Program-made: the position numbers and the translations under genes
Assembly: GCF_028858725.1 (NCBI RefSeq)
Contig: NC_084759.1
Coordinates: 140,968,671 to 141,032,670 of the forward strand
Direction of reading: 5' to 3'
Source: Colius striatus
Taxonomy: Eukaryota > Chordata > Aves > Coliiformes > Coliidae
Length of the DNA: 64,000 nt
In this document: piece by piece, positions 22,749 to 35,100 of the stretch
Position numbering within the stretch: position 1 is the stretch's first letter
Layout: every line of letters starts with the position of its first letter
The notes under the pieces: generated by a model
The model's input: the letters and a program-made list of their open reading frames with translations, nothing else
What the model was told of the DNA's origin: nothing
The model's database searches: none

Positions 22749-23675
22749 AACCAAATGGCACAAGAAGCTTTAGCCAGTTTTCCCCTAGAGGGCTGCACTT
22801 GCATATTAAAAGGAACAATAGGACCAGTTCCTTGCATAATGAGTGACTTGGTCAGGGTTTCTTCCCCCAGGCAGACCTCTTGAGAATGGAATCCCCAATT
22901 CCTGCAACTCCATTACTACCTGTTTATACCCAGCAGCAGCCTAGCAGAAGGTATCTCCTAACCTGCAAGCTTCAGTCAGCCCCTTACTCTTTGCTACTTA
23001 ACAAATCAAGTGGCATTCTGTTGGTTGGATTGGGTTTTAGCTTTACACTTAATAACAGCTCCTATAAGTTGAAAATAGGGACAGATCCCTGAAAGGTAGA
23101 GCAGTAAGATGCATCCTCTGCTGCTTGTTCTGTCCAAATCGAGTGTTCCTTCCCCTCCAGGTATTGCAGGGAGATCAGAAGCAGCTTCCAGGGGAAGCCA
23201 ACTGTAGCTGCTGCACTTCTGCAGCCTAACCACACCCCTCTGGCTTGGAGGAAGCAAGTCAGCCTGCCCCAGGGCCCTAGAGAGGGGCAGCTTCTAGTAA
23301 GGGGGGAAAAGTGGTGGTAAGGTTTCTGAGCTGAGCCCTGCAGGGCTGCAGCTCTCTGCCTCAGCCACTTGCAGGAGTCTCCGCCCCCTCGGGGCCCAGA
23401 GCTAGCTCTGCCAGCAGTCTGGGACTGCTGCCTCAAATACACCACCCCTCTCCACCTCTTTTTGTAATGGCAAACTAGAGCTTGGACTTTGCCACACAGC
23501 TGTGTACCTGGAGTCAAATCAATGCTCCTTCTGGTAACCTGCTGCAGTTGACACTACTCCTGTGGTGTCTGTGCCTGTGGGAGCTGACATACAGGCACAA
23601 AGTGACCTTCAGGATGTTTCATGCCTGCAGACATGGACTCTACCTAAGCATGGAAACTGAGGCTGTGGTCAACTA

Positions 23676-23692
23676 CCCCCCCCCCCCCCCCC
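23676..23692 (+). repeat. Run of 17 C
   Basis: A homopolymer run that equals G17 on the - strand. Its length is likely to vary and may be miscalled. Confidence 0.95.
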
Positions 23693-25656
23693 AAATTTCA
23701 CAGCAAAAGAATCTGGTAATCACACTCTCAAATTCTGTAGTATGAGCTTGCTCTGGTTCAGCACAGGAGCGCAACTGTGCTGCCAGAAGCACTCCTATGT
23801 TTTGCCAGAAGAGCAAGATCTCCTTTAGTAGGGCTCTGCTGGTACTACCATACTGCTGGAGCTGAATTAAAGAGAGGGGAGGGTTGTGCCCTAGTAGTTT
23901 GTCTACTGCAATCATTGCCATGAAAGAAGACCAAATTTCAGAACGTTGCTTGCTAAATTACTAATTAAAGTTGTTTTGTAACCATGAGAAAGCATTGATT
24001 AGTTTAAAAACGCAGTCCAAAGCATCAGCCTAGCCATGAGCAGAGCCACATGAAAAGAAACCCATTTCTGGCACCAGAACTTGCCCTGGGCAGGAGCACT
24101 GAGTGCTACAGCCTTCAGCTGCAAGGCTCTCAGCGCAGCCTCCAGCCACAATGCAAACATAGGCCCTCACCAACAGCAAGGATGGATTCTTGGGAGTAGT
24201 AATTTGCTCTCCAGAGGCAGGTTAGGAAAGAGACAACTAACTGCAAACAGCACCCCACCAGGCACTTCACCTCCAGGCAGAACCTGAGCTGATGCCTGCA
24301 GCTAGGCTTGATGCTGGGCAGTGTGTAGCTCCGTGCTGGGAGCTTCTGGTCAGGGCCCAGTGCCCAGAGCCAGAGGCTGCTTCCTGATGCACACCTGACT
24401 GCACAGAAGGCTGCAGGAGGGTTGCTTGCTTGCCTCTAGCTCCTTCCATTGGGCTGGATCTAGCATTTTAGCTCTAAGTTACTGTATTTTTTCAGCAGCC
24501 AACTGATCACCCCAAGAGCCCTGACTCAGTGCTCACTTAGGCCCAACAAGAACCAAAACCTTAAGCTGCTGCGCTGCCTCCCTGCCTGTGCCCAGCAGTG
24601 CTCCCACGTGGCTCTGCCTGCGCAGCTCGGCCCTGCTCTGCCACCTCCAGCCCCTTGCTCTGCAGCTGCTGGGGGCAAGGGAACCAGGAGGCAGGAGCCC
24701 ACCATGCTCCTGCCATGTACCTGGTTGCAAAAGGCTGGGATGAGACTCCGCTTCTGGGAGGGGTTCGGACTTTTATGCAGCTGAGGGATGGCTGAGCTTG
24801 GGCCCTTGTGCCCAGCCTGTGGCTCAGGAAGGGCTGCTGAAGAGAGCAGGCCCTTGCCCAGCTCCCAGGCAAGCAGCACAGGTGAAATTTAAGCTGCACC
24901 TCCTCTCGGCAGCCTTTTCCTTGGCAGCTCCTTGTTCAGCATGTTACTCCCTGCCCACCCAGTCCTCTGCTGTTTTAGCATCTCAGCTTTAGGGTGTGCT
25001 GCAGACAAGGATAAAGTGAAGAAAGAATGGGTCTAAGGTAGATATTTTGTTAAGGTACAGGCCACTCGAGGACAGATATTGAGGCACTTTTGGGAAGGGG
25101 ATAAACAACACAAGGGAGAGGAACTCTATATGCCCTTTCGTAAGTATACAGCTACTGCCTTTCCTCTGCCAGCTGCATGAGATCCACTGAAGAGAGGGTG
25201 TATCACACGGTTTGGGGAATTCAGACCCTGCTATCCAAGACTACTTTGATAAACTTGAAGATGAGGGGGCAGGGGAAACCCTTCCATTTTCTACTTCATA
25301 CATATAACAGAGCAAGCAGCCTGGCACTCAAGTCTGTACGAATGCTGCCATCTGAGCCTACCTGCTGTTTGGTGGCTTCCACAGGGCCCATCCCAGCTCT
25401 GACCACAGGACTCCCAACTCAGTAGAATTCAAGTCACATACTATATATTTTTTAACTGTGTGGTCAATGGAGTGGGGGGAGAAGAGGGTACAAATTCTTG
25501 CTGGCTTGTCAAATCTGTAAAACCCTAAAATGAGAAAAATATAAAGGACCAAGCAACCCAAACCCACGCTGCAGCTGATGCTCTATTACATGTAGCAACA
25601 CATCAGATACTCGAGGCTTTCACCTCACCCCAAAAATGCTTAACAAAACAAAGTCA

Positions 25657-25666
25657 TTTATTTATT
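25657..25666 (-). other. BCL2L13: Likely polyadenylation signal of BCL2L13 (overlapping AATAAA pair)
   Basis: The - strand reads AATAAATAAATGACTTTG, then TTTTGTTAAGC and TTTTTGGGGTGAGGTG. An overlapping pair of canonical signals is followed at the right distance by a GU-rich element. Confidence 0.55.
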
Positions 25667-26577
25667 TTCCTTACTACTGCTGCCACCCTTCTTCCTGCTG
25701 CTGTGTATGGAAGAAGGTTTATTCTTAATGCCCCACTGGGCTCCTTGTGCCAACAAGCTTAGGTTTTCTTCCCTAGCCAGGGTGGATCTATTCTTCTCAT
25801 CTGTCCTGTACCCATCTCCCACACATCTACTGGAATAGCCATGTATGAGGAGAGCTAAAGTAACAGTGCTCCTGCTCCTCCCCCACCAGTTTGTCCACAA
25901 GTTATCCAGAGTGTCCACAAAATCCATCTCTGCTTCAGAGTGCATGTGGGTACTTCTGTGTAACACGCTGTGTGGCTATAGGTGGGAGATGTCCCAAACG
26001 CAGGTGCATCATCTTCCGTAAGGAGAGGACACAGGTCCAGTTAAGAATGGCCCTTCTCCCACAGAGAACATGGCTGGAGAGGAACTGGAGGCTGTGGGCC
26101 AAGCAGCAGGAGCAGGGCAGGCCCACCCCCACAAGTCAGGCCTAGGAACAGCCACACACCCTCACAGGCCCCATCACTTGTTGATAAACACTATTGAAAC
26201 ACTTGTGAAAGGAAACAAAACTGTAAACGTTTGTGTAGGTCCGAGTCAAAAGGAGCATAAAGTCCCAGGAAAGGGAACTGTGTGGGGGGAAAGGCAGACA
26301 CCAGAGACCCTGCTGCAAGGAGGGATGGCTCCATGACCGGTTCTGGGCACGCAGCACAGCAATGAGAATACCCACAGGGCACCAGGAAATGGTAGGAAAA
26401 AAAAGTCAATTCCATCCATTTTGCAACATAGTAAAGGGTGGTTTTTGTTTCGCTCTGTTAAGGCCAACTTGCTACCTTTTGTATATGAAGGAAGCGCAAT
26501 CAAAGATCAAATCCAGAGCTCGAGTGCGGTCCACAGCAGCAGCACACACGCAACAATCCTTCCTCTCAGTTCAGCCT

Positions 26578-26600
26578 CACACACACAGACACACACACAG
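26578..26600 (+). repeat. CA dinucleotide repeat
   Basis: A short (CA)n tract interrupted by one G, within the BCL2L13 3' UTR. Confidence 0.9.
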
Positions 26601-26929
26601 AGTTCGAAATGCAAGAAGTTTTTCTAGAAAAATCCGCTCTCATAAAAACTGAAACAAAAAAATAGATCCTCGTAATCTGCCACGTTCTTACTGACTCCCC
26701 AGCAGCGTCCTGGGGCACGGGTGGGACAGGAAAATGCAGAAAGGTTATCCTAAAATAACGTGCTAAATCTTTTGACTCTCAGATCACTTAAGAAATGGGC
26801 TCATTAGAGACATACTCTAGATAAGGTTGTTTAGAAATAAAGTACCTTGTCTTTGTGCTTTATGAAGATTAAGCTTCCCATAAGCTCAATGAGTTCCCTT
26901 TCACCTACCTGCCTCTGGCCTAAGCCACG

Positions 26930-27120
26930 GTGCCAGCACGAGCCCTCAGAGGCGCATCAGGAGTTGTGCCTGGAAGGCCTAAGGTGCTGCCCACCGAGCT
27001 GCAGCGCAGACGCGGCCGGAGCCGGCCATGGGAGGAGGAACGCAGCCACGGTGGGACCCGGTCAGACCCGCACCTACAGCCAGACTTCCTGACACCCGCG
27101 CTTGAAGCGGTGCGACTGCA
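26930..27120. promoter_or_regulatory. Small CpG-rich patch in the BCL2L13 3' UTR
   Basis: CpG density rises abruptly here to roughly one per ten bases, while the flanks are CpG-poor. It is too short for a classic promoter island. It could be an orphan island, an enhancer or a remnant of coding-like sequence. No confident product can be assigned. Confidence 0.4.
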
Positions 27121-28090
27121 GGAAGAGGGATTTAGTTGGTTGCCAAAGTAACCTCATCATTCACAACCCTGTGAGTTTGGCTAATTACAGATCCAGAGTC
27201 ACCCAAGTAATCGCACTGAACAACACTCCAGCTCAGGTCAGTGACAGGCAGGCAGAGGAGATGTTTAATGTCGTTTTCCTCAGTTACTGTAGTCCATTGC
27301 TTTATGTACCTGGAATCGTCACAGCCAAGTGAGGACTAAATACACTCTGTGCTTCATCTGGGAAAGACGCTGCAGGCTGTGGTGTGACAGAGGGCAGCGT
27401 AGCGTGTGACCTTTGCACTGCACAGGAGGCACTGGCCTCACTGACACGTAGCTTTGCCGTACCTTTGCTGAACATACCCTGGTTGGTAGCAGAGCTCTGA
27501 TCAGAATGGCACTGTGTCCAGCATGGATTTTGCACCTCTGGTAACTCAAGGGTGGTAGGAAAGTGGGCTGGGCAGGAGCAGAGCAAATAGATTCTTAAAC
27601 CAGCAAATAGCAGTGTAATTCCCCTGCTTCCTCCTCGCCCTCCCCACCCCCAGGAACACCAGGATGCTCAGAGATAATACAGCTATAGAGAGGCAGCATC
27701 TTTACAGGATGGGGCTCCAGTAAATGTTAGGGGCCAAAACTGGTGTGAGCAAAGAGGTAAGAATAAGCACTCTCCCACTGGGGCTTAGGAGGAACCTGCG
27801 AGATTAGGAGGAGCAGTGCTGTACCTGAGAGGAAGCTGAGCCAAAAGGGAGATCAGCCTCTCGCTACAGGACTCAAGTTGGCAAAGTTTGCCAGGGAGGG
27901 CTCGGGGAAGCGATGGGAAGTGACAAGACAGCACAGCTGCAATAGCGGTCACTCTGAGAAGCCAAAAACTCCAGGGGTTGGCAGCAGCTGTCTCTCTCCC
28001 CTTCCCCTGGGGATTTCTCTGTTCCAGTTCCTAGAGTACGAGCACCCCTTTCTTCAGCACCTGCGCTTAAGTTCTTAAATTTGCAGAATG

Positions 28091-28118
28091 TTTTTGTTTT
28101 GTTTGTTTGTTTGTTTTT
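28091..28118 (+). repeat. (TTTG)n simple repeat
   Basis: Several TTTG units lie within a T-rich run in the BCL2L13 3' UTR, about 270 bases past the stop codon. Confidence 0.9.
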
Positions 28119-28313
28119 AAAAATACCCCTGTACTTTAATCGCGAAAAACCAGTCAGTCCCTGCCTTGGTTCTACTAAAAATGTTGATTGTCCACAGCCA
28201 GAGGCCCACTGAACAACGGCCTCACCCCCATCACCATTAAGTTACTAAAACGTCCAATGAAACAGCAGGCAGCTCAACCTTTTAAGTAACACAACTACAG
28301 GAATCAGATCACG

Positions 28314-28374
28314 CTCTCTTCTCCTTCCCCCCTCCTCCTCTTCCTCCTTCAGAGAGAGAGGCAGAGAGAGAGAG
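28314..28374. repeat. Adjacent pyrimidine and purine tracts past the BCL2L13 stop
   Basis: On the + strand a CT-rich run of about 37 bases passes directly into a GA-rich run of about 24 bases with one C. In BCL2L13 mRNA the order is CU-rich then GA-rich, so the two halves could pair as an imperfect hairpin about 12 bases after the stop codon. Confidence 0.6.
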
Positions 28375-28385
28375 CGCGAGCTCCG

Positions 28386-29189
28386 TTACTTTTTCCTAAG
28401 TGCCAGCGCTACCCCGACGGCCACAGCCAAGATGGCCACGGCAGCAGCCCCGCCGTACAGCAGTATCGATTTCCCTTCCGGCAACAAGATGGGCTTCTCC
28501 TCTGTAGTGCAGGACTTCTCTTCTATTTCTTCCAAGCGGCCCTCTTTCCCCACTTTTTTTTCCGCCGGAAGCAGTATTTTCTCAGGTTCGGGTGCGGGCT
28601 TTTCTTGCGATGGAGCTGCCTTGGGGACAGGTTTGCTTAATCTGGGCATTTCAGGTTCAACGACCTCTTCAGCCGCTTTTCCCTTTTCCTCCTGTTTCGT
28701 GCGCAGAAGCGCGGAGGGATGAGCTTTTTCAGCAGTAGCAATTTCAGCCGGAGGTTTTGCTTCCTGTAAAGCAGCAGGGGTTTCTGGAAATGCTGCCTGC
28801 GCTGTTGTCTCTGACACCACCGCTTCCTCAATCCCCTCCGGTATCTCCTCCTTCTCCACGTGAACTATATCGGAGTTGGAAGAGTTGTTCTCACTCCTTT
28901 CTTCAGCCCCGCCATTGCTGTCCAGGCTTTTGACTTCTTCAGGATCCATGGCCACCTGCTGCCAGGACTCGGGTCCCAAGGAGACGGGCAGGCTCTCCGT
29001 GTGCCAGCTCTGGCTCGCCGAGAGGGAGACGGGCAGGCTCTCCGACTGCCAGGACGTGGTCACCGTGGGGGACTCCGGGGGGCTCACCTGTCCCGAGTTG
29101 TCGCTGGTCAGGATGTAGATGTCATTGCTGTCCTCTGCAATCAGCCCGGGGTACTCTTCCTCTTCAGATTCCAAGGTAAAGACTGTCCC
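28386..29189 (-). CDS. BCL2L13: BCL2L13 last coding exon: repeats, LIR, linker and membrane anchor
   Basis: The acceptor on the - strand is CCTTCCCAG|GGGACAGTC. It encodes residues 202-468, starting [15 protein letters not shown], through two SLPVSL repeats, WQQV, an acidic linker and the hydrophobic anchor, ending ALRKK-stop. More than half the protein comes from this one exon. Confidence 0.96.
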   Translation of the reverse strand, partial: GTVFTLESEEEEYPGLIAEDSNDIYILTSDNSGQVSPPESPTVTTSWQSESLPVSLSASQSWHTESLPVSLGPESWQQVAMDPEEVKSLDSNGGAEERSENNSSNSDIVHVEKEEIPEGIEEAVVSETTAQAAFPETPAALQEAKPPAEIATAEKAHPSALLRTKQEEKGKAAEEVVEPEMPRLSKPVPKAAPSQEKPAPEPEKILLPAEKKVGKEGRLEEIEEKSCTTEEKPILLPEGKSILLYGGAAAVAILAVAVGVALALRKK

Positions 29190-32100
29190 CTGGGAAGGAA
29201 AAGGAGGACACAACACGTGAGCGATGGCTCCAGCTGTGCGGGAAGGAACAGGACACCTGGAGACTTAGTGGGGCTGGAAGACACTAAGAGGCCTCTGTAG
29301 GAACAGCAGTTGCCTGACCCACATTTCAGAAGAGACCACGATACCCAGCTGGTCCTGCTGGCATTTCCAGAGAATGGACCCTCTTAAAAGAGCTTTTGCT
29401 GGGAGCTCCTTCTTTCCCTGACGTTACTGCACCACTGAGTACATCACTAAACCACATGAATCGGACAAGAAGATACCAAAGCCTGAAACAAAACTGAAAC
29501 GAAACAAAGCAGAAAGCAAACACAAGCACTTGAGCCCAGCTGAATACCACTCCCTTCCCCTTTCTGTGCAAGTGCTCTGTACTGCTTGTCCATTTTCATC
29601 TAACAGTGTTTCTCTTACATTCATTTTATTCCATTTCCAGTGCTATCTGAAGCTTTTATTTCTACTTTGTACCAATGAGCAAGAATCTACAGTAATTCTA
29701 GTTATTCTACTACAAACAAGTTATCTATTCTTAGTCGAGTTCATTTTCCAAGACCATCATCGTAACTTTGGCTATGCAACTTCAGTTAAAGCAACCAACC
29801 AAGCTGACATCCAAAGAGCTGACAAGAGTTTGCTTGGTTCCAGGTAGCTAGCAAAAATCTGACAGTGGGTTCCAGCTAGAGAAACTGCAAGGGTAAAATA
29901 CTGACTGATTCCATCCCTTACAGAAAACAGCATCACTGATCCTAGTCATGCATCGACTTCTGAGCACCTAACACACAGGACATTTGTTTCAAGGGGAAAA
30001 AAAGAAGTTAGGTGCAGAAGATGGGTGTGACACCAAGAACATAAAAAACAGGGAGAGGGGCAGAGAAGAACCTGGAAGTTTGCTATGCTGTGTAACAGAA
30101 ATCTGTAAAACCATTAACAAATACTAAATTACGCTCTTGCTCTTAAAAGAAGTTATTCCAACATTTTATCAAGTACTGCAGCTGGGAGCCTCTTCTGTGC
30201 AAACTCCTCATTCACGTGCCGAGCTTTCTTGTACAGTGCCATCATCACGTGAGGAAAACAAAACAAATTAAAATCCATTTGTTCTCTTTCTCCCTGCTCC
30301 CTTTCACACACAATAGTTCTCCTAAAGCACTCCAAGCAGTTGTCTCCCTCTTTTTAAATCCCTTTGTGACACCTGTGAATTTGAGGCTTGGTTCTGCTCC
30401 AGCCCCCTACCCATGGTTTTCTATTCCAAGACACGTCCTCGGTTGTTCCACAGCTTTTTATGAATCCATGCAGTGGTCTGTCAGGAACCGATCCAAGTTA
30501 AAAAACAAACACATTCTGTGTTTTGCTGAGTTGTTTTTAACCCTGATCAGGGTCCAGCGTGGCCCACTGAGACACCCGCTGTGTGAGCGTGACCAGGGCT
30601 GGAGCAGGGCCAGCAGCTGCACCTGCTCGCACTGATGCCGAAAGAGACGAATCAATACCGGTGCCCTGCTTAGAGGGCAGAAGGAAAATAAAGCCATTTT
30701 GGCTCTGGTTTAGTTCCTAACAGGCAAGTTGCTTGGGTGACATACAGGTCACTGGTTTCTAACTGTGAGCGGCCTAATGTGCAGGCTAGAAGCAACACAC
30801 CTTCCCCCTCAGGGAACCACAAGAGGCCCCGAGTCTCCACAAACACAGCCGTACCCTCCACAGAGACACCTGGCGCGCTGCAAGGCCTCACTTCCCTCGA
30901 AGGGGAAGGGTCTGCATGTACACAAATTACCCCTAAAAACCTCCAAAAGCAAGCTGGCAGGCACAGGAGAGACCGCAGAGACGTTGCTGGTCAGTGTCAG
31001 CAGTTGTGGTGAGAGCAAACAAAGCAAGAGGCCTGGAGAAAGCACTAAACCCACACTTGAGGAGCTGTGCAGCTCGCTGGCAGCAACGCTTCCATCTTTT
31101 GCGGTGGAAATTGTTACCCTATCAATACCACTGTGAAAAGGGGTCAGTGGAGCATGTGTTGGGTATGGGGGTGAAGTTTCTCTACCCACTTCCCACTCCT
31201 GGAGGCTTTTGCACAACAGTGGAGGCTGTAGTACAAGACAGCACTTGGAACACATGGATTTTGTAACGTATTTTGGCAGGGATGGGATGTATATCTCATC
31301 TTCTCAGCCTAGCAAATTGCAGAAGATATTTGTGCATGACCAAAGGAATCTCACAGAACACTTCGAAAGAATCTTTTCTTGATAAATGCCTTTAGATTTC
31401 TTGGATGTGTTCAGAAATTCTAAAGAGAAGTGACATGCAGAGGTCCTCAGGAAGGGTTTAAAGCGATGAAGCCATTCACTAACCAGTGAGGGACTACCAC
31501 GAAGTCTCGATTCAGAATTAAATAAAAATCAACAAAGCATTACATTTGTGAAAACATTCAGACACCCCAACACGTCATCAAACCCAAAGCAAGTTCTGCT
31601 TTGTAAGCAAAGACTGACAATTTGAGACTCCATTACCCTCTTAAAAGTCACTGGAAGAACTGAGCTGCTTCTTAGATGCAGTTCAGGCCGTCAGAACAAG
31701 AGTTCTGCAGCCTGCAACCAGCATTGCAAAGTAAGGGCAACAGAAAAGAAGAGCCAAGAAACTTCAGTAGAGGCAGAGGTAAAGGCCAGATGCAAAGAGA
31801 CCAGAGGTTAGCTTCCACCACCCTGTGCTGAGGACACAGAGGCTTCCCGGACACTCCGAGGTTGTGCATTCTCTCCTTCGATCATCAGGATATTCCCTGG
31901 ATGTTGATTAAGTAGGAAATGCTCTCACTGCAATATAAGCTACTAACAGACACCTAAGATCAGGTGATAAAGACTCAGAACAATGACACTTAAACAACAA
32001 AATAACTAGGGGTAAAACCTGCAATCTCCTGAGCCTCTGTACTACCCTCCTCTCAGCTCAGCTCTACCCTGCCACAAATCAGAATGAATTTGTTTCCAAC

Positions 32101-35100
32101 CTGCACAACATCATCACCAACCCGACTGTGTTTGTGCTCTGCTGCTGGCAAAAAGAACACGGAAAGAACACATCACTGGTAACAGCTCTTCTCTTAACAT
32201 ACCACTGGAGTGCACCCAGGGACTGCTTCAACACAAAAGCATGTCAAAGAATCCTCCAAAACCACGCTATGCCTCTGCCAGATTGTGAGCAAACTGGTGA
32301 TTGCAGCAAACTTCAGTCATAAACTAAAAAAAAGGACCACCAAGGACCATATTCAGATGGCCCAAATTGCCCTAAAGTCTTATACTGTACAGTGGTGAGA
32401 GCCAAGTGCCCGTGAGCAGTGACTCAGCAGATCAGGGCAGGGAAGAGGGAGACCCCATTGTCAGTGGGGACAAGCAGGTACAGGGCCTGCGGTGAAATTT
32501 AAGCCATCCTGATACTCCTCAATACGTATTCTTCCAGCCTCTGCTGCTTCTCTAGTCTTTATTCACCACTCTTAACTTTTCTCGTCCCCCTCACAGGGGA
32601 AAATCAAAGTGGACTCTGTGGCTGCCCAGCAAAATATCTTTGCTCAGTATGGTGCAATGCTAGATCCTGATCAGGTTAACAAACAGATGGGGAGCCAATA
32701 TTGTCAAACAACAATCGGGTATGAGTTATTTCCACATATCAGGGTACTTTTTAAAGGCCATGTGCCTTGCTGGAGAACTTTGCAGATACACTTCTCAGAA
32801 GATACAGGTAAGATCTGGGCATATGTCTGAGAGTAGTGTGAAGGATGAACTGCTCTGGAGAAGGTAAGGAAAGGAAGGGACGGTAATCCTCAGCATTTCA
32901 AATGCTTCGTTAATACGTGTAACCCTACTACACACCCATCCTACCTTCAGCAGAAGCTCAAGCGCTTTATTGTTCCTTTTCCCACGCAGACTGCACTGAC
33001 CTCAAAAGAGTTACCGGTCTCTGGCTCCCTATAAATCAGAGCCTTATAAAGCCTGACTGATTCCTTTCTGTCTTTACAGACAATTTCACTTCCGTGTCAG
33101 TGCCTCAGGGACACAACTCTCCAAGCCCGAAGGCACAAACCTCCTGAGGTGGAGAAACCTGGGGGAAAGTTAACGGGCTGCGTGCCAGCGGGTAGCTTCA
33201 CCGCTTTTTCATTAAAACCTTACAAAGCTTTAATTGAAAAGCCAGACAGTAGTAGGCATTATTTAGCACACATGGTTAATATTTCTTGAGCTGAATAAAG
33301 AGTTGGTTCAGAAAATCGAGAGGGCAAAGATGAGATTATGAGCTGGTTGAGATTCGCACTATTTGGTTTTTTTCTTTTAAAGCAGCTGTTAATAAAAACT
33401 GAATGACATTTAGGACACTTCTCTTGATTCATCTACAGATGTGACCCAGAAGCAAAGCTCCCACAGACAGATTAATTCAGGACAGGATGGAACATGTGGA
33501 AGCATTTTTAATAACCTGAGGCCTTATATAAGCCCTATGCTTTAGATTTAACTGCAAATAAGGGATGGATGTAAGCACTCCTTTATCTGCTTTGTTTATT
33601 GTAAACAGATAGTCTACTGATCCAGACCAGAAGAAACAAGAGTTCTTTTATCACATTTGGGATGGGTGTCTTACAAATGTGGGGCACTTTTTCTCACCCT
33701 GCATACTTAGAGAGCTATGTCAGGTATGTCAAGAGAAGCAAGAGTAAGCCCCTCATAGCAGCACCCGGCCACTGCTGATCCCAGCCACTGCCATTTGTGG
33801 GAAGAGCTGGCACAAGTGATGAGGAGAAGGAGAACTGCTCCCTGCTTGGCTAGAACACAACAACTTCACAGGTGCTTTTAAGTGGCAATTTCCTGCTATA
33901 TGTTAAATGTTGGTAGTGTTCTAGTGCTGTTGGTGGCCAACATCACATGAGGCAGTCCTGAGGAGAAGATCTACTTAATTCTCTCAAGGGAGCATTTGCA
34001 GATCAAAAAAAGGAGCTCCAGAAGTCAATCAGTGTCCCCAGCCTATGTAGTTTTGACTTGTAGAAATTTTCCACAAGATTTCTACAAATGACAGAAAGCA
34101 CTTCTAACAAACGTGCTAGACTGGTCCTCAGGATAGGTTACATCTGTTAGGCTGCAACTGGTAACAAAATTATGACCAAAAAAATGTCTGAAAGGTCTCC
34201 CAAGCAGCAGAACCCATCGCTCTGGATTCAGCTGTAGCCCTGCCAGTGTCAGCAACCTCAACTTTGCCGAAAAATCACTCTCAGCACTGAACAATACCAA
34301 CCTTTACCATATAGTAGGAAACTGCTGCTTAAAAACATCTGTCAAGTTTCAATTATGATTTAAAGACAGCAAACAGAACAAAAAACCCACCCCAAACTTG
34401 GCAACTGACTCTCATGATGACTACACTATTTTTCATAGTTTTCTAATAGAAAGGTCTGTTATTTATTGCATATGAACAAGCTGACTTACTAACTATAGTA
34501 CATATTTTTTATGAACAGCTATATCCATCCTTATTTATCAGAATGATAATATCAGCCTGATTTATGCAAAGCTGCTTCTGGTGGAAGCATATTGAGATCA
34601 AAATTCTGAATGTCTCAAAGAGGAAAGTAACTTTTTGGTTTTCCCTCACAAAAAACCAGCAGGAATAATAGTCCATGCTCCATCAGTAACAGAGACGATA
34701 TTCAATAATGAACGGACAGAGATCATCATTAAGGTGTCCAACAGAGCATTTAATACAGCTTAGGGAGGACTTGGAAAGCCCTGCCCTGTGAACTCAGAAG
34801 ACCAGATACATACAAATGGACTATGTCTAATTGCTGTGGGTTTGGTTTAGTTTTAAGTGTTCTGAAAAGCTCAACCAGTCTGGACGTATGAACAGACAAG
34901 TTACCGCTGAGTCTGTCCACAAAAGGCAAGATGTGGACAGCCAACTCTTACAAAACTCATCTCTAAAGATGCTAAAAAGCCCCCCAAAAAGCTGTGCAGC
35001 TCAGCAAGCCACCTATACATCCAAAATTCTATTGATTTCCTCCAACGGAAGCAAAAATCGTGTACACAGATCAGAGAGGAGCGTCATCTTGTGGGGAAAA

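Larger units (their letters stand above)
22403..25640. other. Gap between the convergent BID and BCL2L13 3' ends
   Basis: About 3.2 kb of apparently unique DNA with no convincing coding exon. It contains a run of 17 C at 23676-23692. If BCL2L13 uses the AATAAA read on the - strand at 22743-22748, most of this gap is instead its long 3' UTR, leaving only about 330 bases between the two genes. Confidence 0.55.
25641..28385 (-). other. BCL2L13: BCL2L13 3' UTR (end approximate)
   Basis: Sequence from the TAA stop at 28386-28388 to a doubled AATAAATAAA signal. It includes a (TTTG)n tract, a pyrimidine/purine mirror tract just past the stop, a CA repeat and a CpG-rich patch at 26.93-27.12 kb. A possible shorter form could end after ATTAAA at 28140-28135. 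Confidence 0.55.

Noticed and set aside
30153-30335. Small - strand frame ending [16 protein letters not shown]
   Set aside because: It has plausible composition, but no splice sites, no family match and no conservation evidence.
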